Below, in pieces: positions 26,118 to 34,055 of a DNA stretch of 64,000 nucleotides (position 1 is its first letter; every line of letters starts with the position of its first letter). The notes beneath the pieces were generated by a model. That model ran no database searches and was not told where the DNA came from. It was given only the letters and a program-made list of their open reading frames with translations. The stretch spans positions 1 to 64,000 of the forward strand of contig JAFRUI010000022.1 of NCBI GenBank assembly GCA_017438945.1. The letters are read 5' to 3'. The position numbers and the translations under genes are program-made. Source of the stretch: Bacteroidales bacterium. GTDB taxonomy: Bacteria; Bacteroidota; Bacteroidia; Bacteroidales; WCHB1-69.

Positions 26118-26695
26118 TGGGGAAAATCCGCAAAAGGACGTTGCGCGGGGGCAACATGCTCAACCCCACTCCGGTGGTCTTGGTCTCCTGCGGCAGCACC
26201 CTTGACGAATACAATATTATCACCATCGCATGGGCGGGAACGGTGTGCTCCGACCCGCCCGTATGCTCTATTTCCGTGCGCCCCGAACGCCACTCCTACG
26301 CCATCATCAAAAAGGAAGGCGCTTTTGTTATAAACCTGGTTAACAAGCAATTGACCCCTTACGCGGATTGGTGCGGCGTGCGTTCAGGCAAAAAATACAA
26401 CAAATTCATGGAAACCGGACTCACTCCCGTGCGCGCCACAAAAGTGGATGCTCCCATGATTGAGGAATCACCGGTAAATCTGGAATGCAAGGTGACGCAG
26501 ATCATCCCGCTCGGCAGTCACGACCTGCTCCTCGCCGAAGTGGTGGCCGTCCACGTCAATGAGAAGCTGTTCTCACCGAAAACGGATGCCATAGACCTTC
26601 GCCGCGCCGACTTGGTGACCTACTCCCACGGGCATTACTACACATTGGGGGATATTCTCGGCAAGTTTGGGTTCTCGGTGGAAAAGAAACGGTGA
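26117..26695 (+). CDS. Flavin reductase-like FMN-binding protein
   Basis: The 192-residue protein matches the flavin reductase domain family. It opens with P-T-P-V-V-L-V-S-C-G, and includes N-I-I-T-I-A-W-A-G-T and the F-V-I-N-L-V segment used for FMN binding. Members reduce flavins or carry FMN-dependent oxidoreductase activity; the substrate cannot be told. The ATG at 26117 overlaps the previous stop codon in TAATG, so translation is probably coupled to the stress protein. An alternative ATG at 26156 would remove 13 basic residues; the coupled start is preferred. It is followed by an intergenic region with a palindromic repeat. Confidence 0.9.
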   Translation: MGKIRKRTLRGGNMLNPTPVVLVSCGSTLDEYNIITIAWAGTVCSDPPVCSISVRPERHSYAIIKKEGAFVINLVNKQLTPYADWCGVRSGKKYNKFMETGLTPVRATKVDAPMIEESPVNLECKVTQIIPLGSHDLLLAEVVAVHVNEKLFSPKTDAIDLRRADLVTYSHGHYYTLGDILGKFGFSVEKKR

Positions 26696-26745
26696 TTGCC
26701 CCATATCCCTAACACGTAATAGTTTTCTAATTTCTGTAAAAAATT

Positions 26746-26773
26746 GTAGAAACGTTTCCTGAAACGTCTCTAC
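26746..26773. repeat. Dispersed 28-base palindrome, copy 1
   Basis: The left arm GTAGAAACGTTTC and right arm GAAACGTCTCTAC pair around CT, with one mismatch. Related copies are at 42619-42646 and 60220-60247. Confidence 0.75.
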
Positions 26774-26815
26774 ATATCTAAAAACTATATATAACTTTAT
26801 GCATAACATTCTTTT

Positions 26816-26904
26816 TCATCGTTTTACTTTTTTTTCGATATTTTCTGACCTTTTTCATCAATAAACACCAGTATATAAACTCCTCTCGGCATGCTGAGAC
26901 TGGC
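26816..26904 (-). pseudogene. Orphan T9SS C-terminal sorting-domain fragment
   Basis: On the minus strand the frame reads A-S-L-S-M-P-R-G-V-Y-I-L-V-F-I-D-E-K-G-Q, then a lysine-rich end and a TGA. This is the last strand pair and basic tail of a type A T9SS CTD. Upstream the frame continues only about 13 more codons without CTD features before a stop at 26941-26943. No signal peptide or cargo body exists nearby. It is a relic of a lost secreted-protein gene, the second such fragment in this window. Confidence 0.68.
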
Positions 26905-27079
26905 GCGTTTATTTATGCTAAAGAAAGCGGAGTATGTACTTCACGTGCCGAAGGCACGAAAAGGTCATGTTCCAATTTCTTAAAAATATTATCGCATCAA
27001 TAGTACTTGTGAATAATGAATTGTAATATGGAAAGAGACCGTTCTTTTTCATTGTCAACTGGAAAATTGTCTGGCAAAT
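26905..27079. other. Intergenic stretch with a small hairpin
   Basis: Apart from a perfect 6-base-pair hairpin CGTGCC-GAA-GGCACG at 26944-26958, no gene or repeat is supported between the CTD remnant and the small membrane-protein gene. Confidence 0.4.
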
Positions 27080-27268
27080 CTATGCTAAGTTGTTCTTAAA
27101 ACAGAAAAATAATATCATCCCAATAGGATTTGCTCCTGCAACTGACCATAGAAGTAATGAGTATCGGGTTATTCTTTTTTGTTTTTTCAGAAATACCAAA
27201 TATCCCCAAAATAATAATACTATTAATATATATGCTGTAAAAAAGATATTATAATTCATGTTCTGCAT
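27080..27268 (-). CDS. Small membrane protein (62 residues)
   Basis: The 62-residue product has two hydrophobic segments, about residues 8-27 and 38-56, separated by a basic loop (K-K-Q-K-R-I-T-R). The end W-S-V-A-G-A-N-P-I-G-M-I-L-F-F resembles the short two-helix PLDc_N-type module, but the match is too weak for a family call. Its start overlaps the end of the next gene upstream by 13 bases, and with the lipoprotein gene at 27476 it forms a compact three-gene minus-strand run. That context is the main support for a real gene. Confidence 0.6.
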   Translation of the reverse strand: MQNMNYNIFFTAYILIVLLFWGYLVFLKKQKRITRYSLLLWSVAGANPIGMILFFCFKNNLA

Positions 27269-27465
27269 TTTTTTGACTTATTTGAAGGAATAAATGGAAG
27301 AATAACTCCAGAGGTGATAAAGATCATGTATATCCAGAGTATAATCTTTCCGATGGAATAGTTGCTTTCTCTCATTGCTTTGACAGAAAGAATCGTCGCC
27401 ATTACTATGAGGAAAAACCAAAATATGAAGAACAACAAAAGTAATTTAACAACAAAACTATTCAT
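27256..27465 (-). CDS. Small membrane protein (69 residues)
   Basis: The 69-residue product has two strongly hydrophobic helices (about residues 5-27 and 39-60) and a basic C-terminus. It resembles the protein encoded next to it in layout, so the two may be paired subunits or diverged duplicates. It starts 10 bases after the lipoprotein gene at 27476-28180 and overlaps the following gene by 13 bases. No family is recognised. A role as a membrane partner, immunity protein or stress peptide is possible but unsupported. Confidence 0.6.
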   Translation of the reverse strand: MNSFVVKLLLLFFIFWFFLIVMATILSVKAMRESNYSIGKIILWIYMIFITSGVILPFIPSNKSKKCRT

Positions 27466-27475
27466 GATTTCTTAT

Positions 27476-28180
27476 TTAGCTCACATGATCCCATAATCCG
27501 GTTGCAATTTCTTCTGCACAAATCAATGTGTCCCACACCGCACTAACTGGCAGTTGTGCCATATACGCAATGCTTCCCATTATTGTTTCAAAATGTCCAT
27601 CTAACTGATATGAGAAACAACTGCTAATCTGACGTTCAAATCTAGAGTCCCCATTCCGATTATTGTAAGATTGACGAGGTGCTTGTTTCAAATTTGATTC
27701 CATTTGTTCACTGATACATGCCACGGCTTTAGATATACCAATAATAGTATGTGCAAACAACGATGTTCTGACTTTCTCCTCGTAGGATAAATTTAAGTAT
27801 AAGTTGCTGTGTTGTAGAGAATTCAAAAAATCACTCAGAGAGTCACTTCCGAGGTAATAATCACTAATGGAGTTTGAGATTATCCTGTACATTCGTATTT
27901 CCTGATCAGACAATGTGTCAGGAACAGGATAGGTAAAATTATTGTTCAAGAAAATCTCGTGGAAATAATTTGCGATTTCTGACTGAACTATTAAAGTAAA
28001 ATTAGCGTCACCATAGTGGTCTAAAAAGCACCCAAATGCAGAATCGGTGACCCAATTTAAGGAATCCCATTCAAGGTCAGATTGAATCTTTTCGGTTGGA
28101 CTGTTCTGGTTTTTTTCACATCCTAAAAGTAATACGGATGTAAATACAGACAAAAGGATAATAAAAACACTTTTTTTCAT
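27476..28180 (-). CDS. Lipoprotein of unknown function
   Basis: The 234-residue protein begins with a lipoprotein signal peptide and lipobox L-L-L-G-C around residues 17-21. The mature part is mostly helical, acidic and serine-rich with no recognised domain. The middle contains repeated short hydrophobic helices (S-D-F-L-N-S-L, V-R-T-S-L-F-A-H-T-I-I-G-I-S-K-A-V-A). The gene leads an apparent operon with two tiny membrane-protein genes, 10 bases apart and then overlapping. It lies 95 bases after the lipoprotein gene at 28276, possibly in the same transcript. The AT-rich composition and lack of homologues known to me suggest lineage-specific DNA. Confidence 0.78.
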   Translation of the reverse strand: MKKSVFIILLSVFTSVLLLGCEKNQNSPTEKIQSDLEWDSLNWVTDSAFGCFLDHYGDANFTLIVQSEIANYFHEIFLNNNFTYPVPDTLSDQEIRMYRIISNSISDYYLGSDSLSDFLNSLQHSNLYLNLSYEEKVRTSLFAHTIIGISKAVACISEQMESNLKQAPRQSYNNRNGDSRFERQISSCFSYQLDGHFETIMGSIAYMAQLPVSAVWDTLICAEEIATGLWDHVS

Positions 28181-28275
28181 AATAAAGGATTTTTTAAGTA
28201 TGATAATGTATTATTCTAATTCGCACAGGTACAAGGAGTGTCTTTAGCACGTCACTGTTGAATCCGCATTTGTTT

Positions 28276-28773
28276 TTAATTGTTGCTGTACGCCGCTATA
28301 TTGCTGAAGAACAGCCCCGTGAACGTGAACTGCAGTGTTGTGGTGTCGCGAAAGAGAAGCTGAGCGGGAATGTTCAAGAAAATACGGTTGTTGTTTGCGT
28401 CCGTGTAGTTCAACGAACGGGCAGGCATTAGGAAAATGTCCTCCGATGTAAGACCAAACGTGTCCGTGGTCGTGGCGGTGACGGCGGTGCCGACCTGTTG
28501 CAACTGGACAGATGCGGCAAATGCACAATAGTGTCCTTCTCCCATACAGTCCACATGGATGTAATCCCCACCATCCAAAACACATCCGTTACAGGTTTTT
28601 CCATCATGTCCGATTTGTGATACGAGTATTGTGGCGGATGCTGTTTTACCATCCGAAGGGATGACCACAACTCTGTTAGGAGAGGGCTGGTTTGCCCCTG
28701 CCATTTTGCTTTCTTTCTCGCATGCGCCAAGCAACGTGGTCGCGAGCAGTGCCAATGTCAATATTTTTTTCAT
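28276..28773 (-). CDS. Lipoprotein of unknown function, divergent from a LytTR regulator
   Basis: The 165-residue protein has a signal peptide with lipobox L-L-G-A-C (residues 14-18). The mature part contains four more cysteines, in K-T-C-N-G-C and near D-C-M-G-E-G-H-Y-C, and a predicted beta-rich fold. The C-N-G-C and C-x6-C spacing could hold a metal or disulfides; this is speculation. The gene is transcribed away from the regulator at 29064, and the 290-base gap holds promoter boxes and a phased direct repeat. A target of that regulator is a reasonable guess. No family is recognised. Confidence 0.78.
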   Translation of the reverse strand: MKKILTLALLATTLLGACEKESKMAGANQPSPNRVVVIPSDGKTASATILVSQIGHDGKTCNGCVLDGGDYIHVDCMGEGHYCAFAASVQLQQVGTAVTATTTDTFGLTSEDIFLMPARSLNYTDANNNRIFLNIPAQLLFRDTTTLQFTFTGLFFSNIAAYSNN

Positions 28774-28813
28774 TGCTTTGATTTTGCTGTTAATATGTTA
28801 CTTTTTTCGGCGG

Positions 28814-28821
28814 CAAAAATA
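28814..28821 (-). promoter_or_regulatory. Candidate promoter -7 box for the lipoprotein gene
   Basis: TATTTTTG on the minus strand, 40 bases before the ATG at 28773. Two more minus-strand TATTTTTG words follow upstream, inside the direct repeat at 28847-28885. Confidence 0.5.
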
Positions 28822-28846
28822 CTATCAAACACCAATCAATTTTATG

Positions 28847-28885
28847 CCCCACGCCAAAAATATGCTCCCCATGCTCAAAAATATG
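28847..28885. promoter_or_regulatory. Direct repeat phased at 21 bases, candidate operator
   Basis: Two units, CCCCACGCCAAAAATATG (28847-28864) and CCCCATGCTCAAAAATATG (28867-28885), share the ten-base word CAAAAATATG at exactly 21 bases, two helical turns. LytTR regulators commonly bind direct repeats phased this way. The site lies about 40-75 bases upstream of the likely start of lipoprotein transcription. The repeats also contain -7-like boxes, so tandem promoters are an alternative. Confidence 0.45.
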
Positions 28886-29031
28886 ACACTATGCTATTTT
28901 GAAAACAGTTTTTATATAGTGTAAACGCTTGATAATAAGTGTTTTTACAACAATATAGTGATTTAATGCCTCAAAGCGGTGTTTTGGGGTATTAAAGAAT
29001 TTTTGGGGGAATAATTGAGGGATAAAAAGAC

Positions 29032-29039
29032 TATCTTTG
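29032..29039 (+). promoter_or_regulatory. Promoter -7 box for the LytTR regulator
   Basis: TATCTTTG lies 24 bases before the ATG at 29064. Confidence 0.5.
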
Positions 29040-29063
29040 CCGCTGTAATCAAACAATAATGTT

Positions 29064-30119
29064 ATGAAACGACAGAACACAATTGCAACCATTCTGCTGA
29101 ACATCCTGTTTTGCGCCGCCTTGCTGTGGTTCTTCTCACGGAACGCATACCTTCGACCCTATTTAGGCAGTACGGCCAAGGAGTTTTTCTCCGGGTTGCT
29201 GCTGCTGGCCACGCTTTACGCCAACTATTATGTCTTTTATCCGAGACTGTATCGTGGCCGCACATTGTTATATTGGTTTTTGGTCGTCATTGCCTGTCTT
29301 GCAGCAGGATGCATCGAGCAGGTTATTGGCTACCGGTTCATTTCGCAAAGTCAAGCATTTCGAATCAATGAAGTTGGAACGTTCATTTATTTCACCAGAC
29401 AACTATTCATGATCTTTAGTCGCAACATCGCCTTCAATCTCTTCCCACATGTACTGAGAGAAAAGAAACAACTGCAGCAGTCTTTGGAGACGGAGGTCAG
29501 GGTTGTTTATCAACATGCCAGAATGATTGATGTGTGTGACGGAGATAATAACTGTCAGCATATACCTATTGATGACATCTTCTATTGCAAGAAGTACGGG
29601 AATGAAACGGAAATCTATACGGTGGACGGTGTTAAACACACCCGCTATTGCACTATCAAGTATTTGGTACAACTTATTGACAATAAAGAATTTGTCCGCA
29701 TCTCTCCCTCCTTCGTTGTTCCATTCCAACACATCGCCTCCTGCGACGGAAAAGTTGTGGTTATGAAGACCGTGCCTTGGAAGGAAACGCCCGTCACATT
29801 CGATCTGGACACCAAAAGATATCCTCATGCCCCCGTTGCCATCGAGGAATATCTGCGTGCGAAACAAGAGGTTTTGAATGACGCACGGTTGGACGACGAA
29901 GATGGAAAGAGTAAAAAACACCTGTCTGTTCCACCAGAAGAGAAGCTTGATGCTGTGCTTAGCTACATCAGTGAGCATCCTGGCTGCCGGTCCAAGGAAC
30001 TCATTTCCCACACTTCCTATCCAAAAACCACCATGGATCGCTGCCTGTACGAACTCAAGAAGAGAGGCCTCATCGAATACACCGGCAGCAAGAAGACCGG
30101 CGGGTACCGGGTGAAATAG
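29064..30119 (+). CDS. Membrane-bound LytTR transcriptional regulator with C-terminal winged helix
   Basis: The 351-residue protein begins with about four membrane helices (near residues 8-28, 40-58, 67-85 and 105-125). This module looks like the sensor part of Bacteroidota LytS-type kinases (Y-A-N-Y-Y-V-F-Y-P-R-L-Y). No kinase domain follows. Residues about 148-245 resemble a LytTR DNA-binding domain, with I-D-D-I-F-Y-C-K-K-Y-G-N-E-T and F-V-R-I-S-P-S-F-V-V. Residues 285-351 form a second helix-turn-helix of winged type (S-Y-P-K-T-T-M-D-R-C-L-Y-E-L-K-K-R-G-L-I). It would sense at the membrane and bind DNA directly as a one-component regulator. The divergent lipoprotein gene is the likely target. 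Confidence 0.8.
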   Translation: MKRQNTIATILLNILFCAALLWFFSRNAYLRPYLGSTAKEFFSGLLLLATLYANYYVFYPRLYRGRTLLYWFLVVIACLAAGCIEQVIGYRFISQSQAFRINEVGTFIYFTRQLFMIFSRNIAFNLFPHVLREKKQLQQSLETEVRVVYQHARMIDVCDGDNNCQHIPIDDIFYCKKYGNETEIYTVDGVKHTRYCTIKYLVQLIDNKEFVRISPSFVVPFQHIASCDGKVVVMKTVPWKETPVTFDLDTKRYPHAPVAIEEYLRAKQEVLNDARLDDEDGKSKKHLSVPPEEKLDAVLSYISEHPGCRSKELISHTSYPKTTMDRCLYELKKRGLIEYTGSKKTGGYRVK

Positions 30120-30232
30120 TGGTTGGCGGCGTTTATGTCTGAATTTCCACCTCCTCTGCCGTTCTATCTTCTATAACTCTCCTAAAATTTCTTAAAAACC
30201 AAAATTCCGCCTATTACAATACAAAGAATTGT

Positions 30233-30240
30233 TATTTTTG
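30233..30240 (+). promoter_or_regulatory. porQ promoter -7 box
   Basis: TATTTTTG lies 14 bases before the porQ ATG, implying a very short leader. Confidence 0.5.
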
Positions 30241-30254
30241 CAGTTTGTAATCGT

Positions 30255-31349
30255 ATGAAAAAGCGACTGCTAATTTGGGTATGTATGCTGTTGGCCACGA
30301 TGTCGCAGCTCAAGGCGCAAACAGGAGGGAGGTTTGTATATAACTTCTTGAAATTCAACTATTCCTCCCGTATTATGGCCTTGGGTAGCAATTTGGTTTC
30401 CGTTCACGATGATGATCCGGCATTGATCTTGGTCAACCCTTCCTATATCAGCGAACGCCACCATAATAATCTCTCTCTTAACTTTACGGACTATTTCACG
30501 AAAAGTACTGCCATCGCCGCCACATATTCCTACACGTTTCCGAAAGCGGGCAGCTTCGCCTTCGGCATCTACGGCCTCAACTACGGCTCTTTCCGCGGGG
30601 CCGACGAAAACGGAAATGAAACCGGAAACTTCTCCGCCGGCGATTACGCCTTGGTTATTGGCTGGGGACGGGAACTATCCCCGAACTTCTCCATCGGCGC
30701 CAACCTCAAAACGATTTTCAGCTTTTATGAATCCTATTTTTCCACCGGCCTTGCCGTGGATGTTGCCGGCAGCTATTACAACGAAAACAAAAAACTCTCC
30801 CTCACCCTGTTGGCCAAAAACATCGGCGGGCAACTGAAACCCTATTCGCCTGGTGACCGGGAAATGCTGCCCTTCGACCTCCAATTCGCATTGTCTCAAA
30901 GACTCCAGCATGTGCCCATCCGCTACCATATTACCCTGCACTCCCTATACCGCTGGAAGATGAACTATTATGGGATAGACAACCCTTTCATCCAAATAGA
31001 CGCCATCTCCGGCGAACCTCAATATCCCTCCAAAGTGGCACAGTTTGCAGACAATCTGTTCCGCCATTTTGTGTTCGGCTTGGAAATTGAACCCTCTAAA
31101 TATTTCTCTATCCAACTGGCATACAATCACAATATCCACCAAGAGATGAAAGTGCTATCCCGAAAATCAATGGCAGGTTTTTCATACGGCATTCAGTTGA
31201 ATATCAGAGGAATAAGGGTTGGGTTCTCCAGACAGCACTATGCCGTGGGAGCTACGCCGAACTGTTTCGACCTTGCCTTTGATTTTGATGAGTTGTCCAA
31301 TCTCCACAAAGAAAGAAAAAACAGAAAATTAGAACGAATCACCCCGTAA
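30255..31349 (+). CDS. porQ: Type IX secretion system protein PorQ
   Basis: The 364-residue protein has a signal peptide ending near L-K-A-Q (residue 22) and continues as a beta-barrel of the PorV/PorQ type, with G-G-R-F-V-Y-N-F-L, M-A-L-G-S-N-L-V-S-V and D-D-P-A-L-I-L-V-N-P near the N-terminus. In Porphyromonas and relatives PorQ is an outer-membrane barrel of the PorU-PorV-PorQ-PorZ complex that trims T9SS cargo and attaches it to anionic LPS. T9SS cargo is encoded at 11303 and 51002. An aminotransferase gene follows after only 2 bases. The rest of the T9SS is not in the window. Confidence 0.9.
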   Translation: MKKRLLIWVCMLLATMSQLKAQTGGRFVYNFLKFNYSSRIMALGSNLVSVHDDDPALILVNPSYISERHHNNLSLNFTDYFTKSTAIAATYSYTFPKAGSFAFGIYGLNYGSFRGADENGNETGNFSAGDYALVIGWGRELSPNFSIGANLKTIFSFYESYFSTGLAVDVAGSYYNENKKLSLTLLAKNIGGQLKPYSPGDREMLPFDLQFALSQRLQHVPIRYHITLHSLYRWKMNYYGIDNPFIQIDAISGEPQYPSKVAQFADNLFRHFVFGLEIEPSKYFSIQLAYNHNIHQEMKVLSRKSMAGFSYGIQLNIRGIRVGFSRQHYAVGATPNCFDLAFDFDELSNLHKERKNRKLERITP

Positions 31350-31351
31350 TA

Positions 31352-32569
31352 ATGAAAATCCCTTTTTCACCACCGCATATTGATGATGCGATTATCGATG
31401 AAGTTGTCGCCACCTTGCGCTCAGGTTGGATCACCACAGGGCCTAGGACGAAACTTTTTGAGCAAAGACTTGCAGAATACTGCGGTATTCAACGTGTTGT
31501 GTGCGTAAATTCCGCTTCCGCCGGTTTGGAACTTGTTCTGCACTGGTTCGGCGTAGGTCAAGGCGACGAGGTGATTATACCCGCATACACCTACACCGCC
31601 ACGGCCGCAGTTGTCCTGCACTGCGGCGCAAAACCCGTCATGGTCGATGTGAACGACGAGCTGCTGATGGATGTGGAACAGCTTGGAAATGCCATCACCC
31701 CCCGCACCAAAGCCATCATCCCCGTGGATATTGTCGGTCTTCCCTGCGATTATGACCGTCTCTTAGATATTATCCAACAACCTTCTGTAAGGCAAAAATT
31801 CCATCCGGACAATCCCATTCAGGAAAAACTGGGCCGTATCTTGATTCTCTCTGATGCCGCCCATTCCCTCGGTGCGCATTACAAAGGGAAAAAGACCGGC
31901 GCATTGACTGATATTTCCGTATTTTCGTTCCATGCTGTCAAAAACTTGACCACGGCAGAGGGCGGCGCCATTTGCTTCAATCTCCCCGTCCCCTTCAATC
32001 TCGACGAACTGTATCATGACTTTTGCATCTATTCTTTACACGGCCAATCCAAAGACGCCTTCACCAAAACACAAGCAGGAAGCTGGCGTTATGATGTCCG
32101 CTCTATCGGACACAAATGCAATATGACCGACATCGCCGCCGCCATGGGACTGGTGGAACTGGCCCGGTATGACCAAACCATTCTGCCTCGGAGGAAAAAA
32201 ATCTTCGACACCTACCGAGAGGCTTTTCAACACGATTCCAGATTCCAAACACCTGTGTATGAAACCGATGAAAAACGGTCTTCGTACCATGTCTTCACCC
32301 TGTTCCTGAATCATGCGACGGAACAGCAACGCGATGAAATCATCCAGAAAATAGCTGAATTTGATGTGGCCACCAACGTGCATTTTATTCCACTACCGAT
32401 GTTGACAGCCTATAAATCATTAGGTTATCGTATTGAAGATTACCCTAACGCCTATCGTAAATATGCTTGTGAAATAAGTCTGCCCGTTTACTTTAACCTG
32501 ACTGACGAGCAGGTAGAGGAGGTCATCCGGGTGGTGAAAACGTGCGTTCCGGACAATTGCGCCTTATAG
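31352..32569 (+). CDS. DegT/DnrJ/EryC1/StrS-family sugar aminotransferase
   Basis: The 405-residue PLP enzyme shows the family hallmarks: S-G-W-I-T-T-G-P-R-T near the start, the P-A-Y-T-Y-T-A-T segment, D-A-A-H-S-L-G and the PLP lysine at about K197 in F-H-A-V-K-N-L-T-T. Such enzymes add an amino group to nucleotide-linked keto sugars for LPS and other glycans. Its start lies 2 bases after the porQ stop, so the two are cotranscribed. PorR of Porphyromonas gingivalis, required for the anionic LPS that anchors T9SS cargo, belongs to this family. A PorR-like role is therefore an attractive but unproven inference. The stop overlaps the convergent acyltransferase stop. Confidence 0.9.
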   Translation: MKIPFSPPHIDDAIIDEVVATLRSGWITTGPRTKLFEQRLAEYCGIQRVVCVNSASAGLELVLHWFGVGQGDEVIIPAYTYTATAAVVLHCGAKPVMVDVNDELLMDVEQLGNAITPRTKAIIPVDIVGLPCDYDRLLDIIQQPSVRQKFHPDNPIQEKLGRILILSDAAHSLGAHYKGKKTGALTDISVFSFHAVKNLTTAEGGAICFNLPVPFNLDELYHDFCIYSLHGQSKDAFTKTQAGSWRYDVRSIGHKCNMTDIAAAMGLVELARYDQTILPRRKKIFDTYREAFQHDSRFQTPVYETDEKRSSYHVFTLFLNHATEQQRDEIIQKIAEFDVATNVHFIPLPMLTAYKSLGYRIEDYPNAYRKYACEISLPVYFNLTDEQVEEVIRVVKTCVPDNCAL

Positions 32570-33148
32570 CTCATACCATTCCGGATGAGCGTGCGGCTTG
32601 TTTTCCAAATTGAATCTTCCCTTGCGGTAGCCCTCAAGACCGTAGTATTGCGCTAATATTTCCTGCATGTCCTTTTCATAATCCCCCGTGGGATGGAATA
32701 TGGACATGATGCCGCATGTTCTGGTTTTATAGTCGATGTATCCCAAACTGATGGGCACACCCGCCTCCATTGCAATCTGATAGAATCCACGTTTCCATCT
32801 CTCCACTTTTTTGCGTGTGCCTTCTGGACAGATAATCAGTGTAATACGCTCCCTTTCCTTAATGACATTGGCGGCATACTCCACAAAATTCCGTGCATGT
32901 TTCCGATCTACCGGAATACCCCCTAACTTCTTCAGTAACAGATTCAAAGGGAAAAAGAAAAATTCCTTTTTGATGATGGTGTTGGCGTGCAGGTCATAAT
33001 ACTGCATGGCCGCCAAACCGATGACGAAATCCATGATGGAGGTGTGCGGCGCCATCATCAGCACACTCTTGGGAATGGTGCCCTCAGGATTCGGATACGG
33101 AATCGGTTTTACACGATAAATATATTTGAAAAGAAAAGTGCTAAGCAT
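32564..33148 (-). CDS. 1-acylglycerol-3-phosphate acyltransferase-like protein (PlsC family)
   Basis: The 194-residue protein carries the acyltransferase block I motif H-T-S-I-M-D (H35-D40, HX4D) and a block III-type P-E-G-T-R near residues 105-109. A hydrophobic N-terminus should place it on the inner membrane. It would acylate lysophosphatidate or a related acceptor; the short length and Bacteroidota context leave lipid A or aminolipid substrates open. Its start overlaps the LD-carboxypeptidase stop by 8 bases, at the end of the five-gene sufE operon. It converges with the aminotransferase gene, the coding regions overlapping by 6 bases. Confidence 0.88.
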   Translation of the reverse strand: MLSTFLFKYIYRVKPIPYPNPEGTIPKSVLMMAPHTSIMDFVIGLAAMQYYDLHANTIIKKEFFFFPLNLLLKKLGGIPVDRKHARNFVEYAANVIKERERITLIICPEGTRKKVERWKRGFYQIAMEAGVPISLGYIDYKTRTCGIMSIFHPTGDYEKDMQEILAQYYGLEGYRKGRFNLENKPHAHPEWYEL

Positions 33149-34055
33149 GATTCAAACTATTGATTATAAATTGATTGTCTTTAATAAAACCCTCTATTTG
33201 ACAGCCCATGCGGAAAGCGCGGTTGTCGGGAAGATGGCCGGCAGGCACATTGAAAACCAATGGAAAATCGTATTTATGACAATGGTCGGCCACGATCTCC
33301 TCTGCTGTTTTACCAAACGGCACCGTATTGTCGTGCATATCGCTCAAATGCCCGACTAACAATGCTTTAATGTGCGAAAGCTTGCCGCTTCGCTCCAAAT
33401 TGAGCATCATTCGGTCAATGTGATATAGATATTCGTCCAAATCCTCGATAAACAGCACTTTATCGGTGGTATCTATGTCCGACGGAGAACCAATAAGAGA
33501 ATACAGCATCGACAAGTTCCCTCCTGTTAAAATTCCTGAAAACGGTTTCGTTCTCGACAACGAATGGGGGGCGATTTCATACGTCAGCGTTTTGCCTGTC
33601 AAGGCATCCAGAAAAGACAGACAAACAGCTGTTTGCGTATTATTCTCCGTAACATTAATGGGCATAGTGGTATGCAGCGTAGCAGTCTGGAGCTTATGCT
33701 GCAAGTGGTTATGGAAAACGGTAATGTCGCTGTATCCGCAGATCCATTTCGGGTGTTTGCGGAAACGGGTGAAATCCAAGCGGTCAATGATGCGTGCAGA
33801 TCCATAACCGCCTCTCACACACCAAATTGCGTTTACTTTTTCACTGTCCAAAAGATCTTGGAAATAACCAGCACGCAAGGCATCGTTACCCGCAAACTGG
33901 TGATCTTCGGCAAAAAGTCTGTCGTCATAAAAAACGTTAAAACCGACACTTTTCAACCATTGCTCGGCCGGAAAAATTTCCTCTCTGGAGATTTTCCGGG
34001 CGGGTGCGGCCAGTGCGATGGTGTCACCAATGGTCAAAAAAGGCGGAATTATCAT
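33141..34055 (-). CDS. LD-carboxypeptidase (peptidase family S66)
   Basis: The 304-residue protein matches the LdcA/S66 family. It has P-P-F-L-T-I-G-D-T-I-A-L-A-A-P-A at the start, C-V-R-G-G-Y-G-S-A-R near residues 79-87, the nucleophile serine in C-G-Y-S-D (about S109), the glutamate in F-I-E-D and the histidine in P-A-G-H. These enzymes remove the terminal D-alanine from murein tetrapeptides during peptidoglycan recycling and act in the cytoplasm; no signal peptide is seen, which agrees. It overlaps the SDR gene upstream by 4 bases and the acyltransferase gene downstream by 8. Confidence 0.93.
   Translation of the reverse strand: MIIPPFLTIGDTIALAAPARKISREEIFPAEQWLKSVGFNVFYDDRLFAEDHQFAGNDALRAGYFQDLLDSEKVNAIWCVRGGYGSARIIDRLDFTRFRKHPKWICGYSDITVFHNHLQHKLQTATLHTTMPINVTENNTQTAVCLSFLDALTGKTLTYEIAPHSLSRTKPFSGILTGGNLSMLYSLIGSPSDIDTTDKVLFIEDLDEYLYHIDRMMLNLERSGKLSHIKALLVGHLSDMHDNTVPFGKTAEEIVADHCHKYDFPLVFNVPAGHLPDNRAFRMGCQIEGFIKDNQFIINSLNHA

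Noticed and set aside
28244..28585. Second frame overlapping the lipoprotein gene at 28276
   Set aside because: It is histidine- and arginine-rich shadow sequence without a signal peptide, while the other frame has a proper lipobox.
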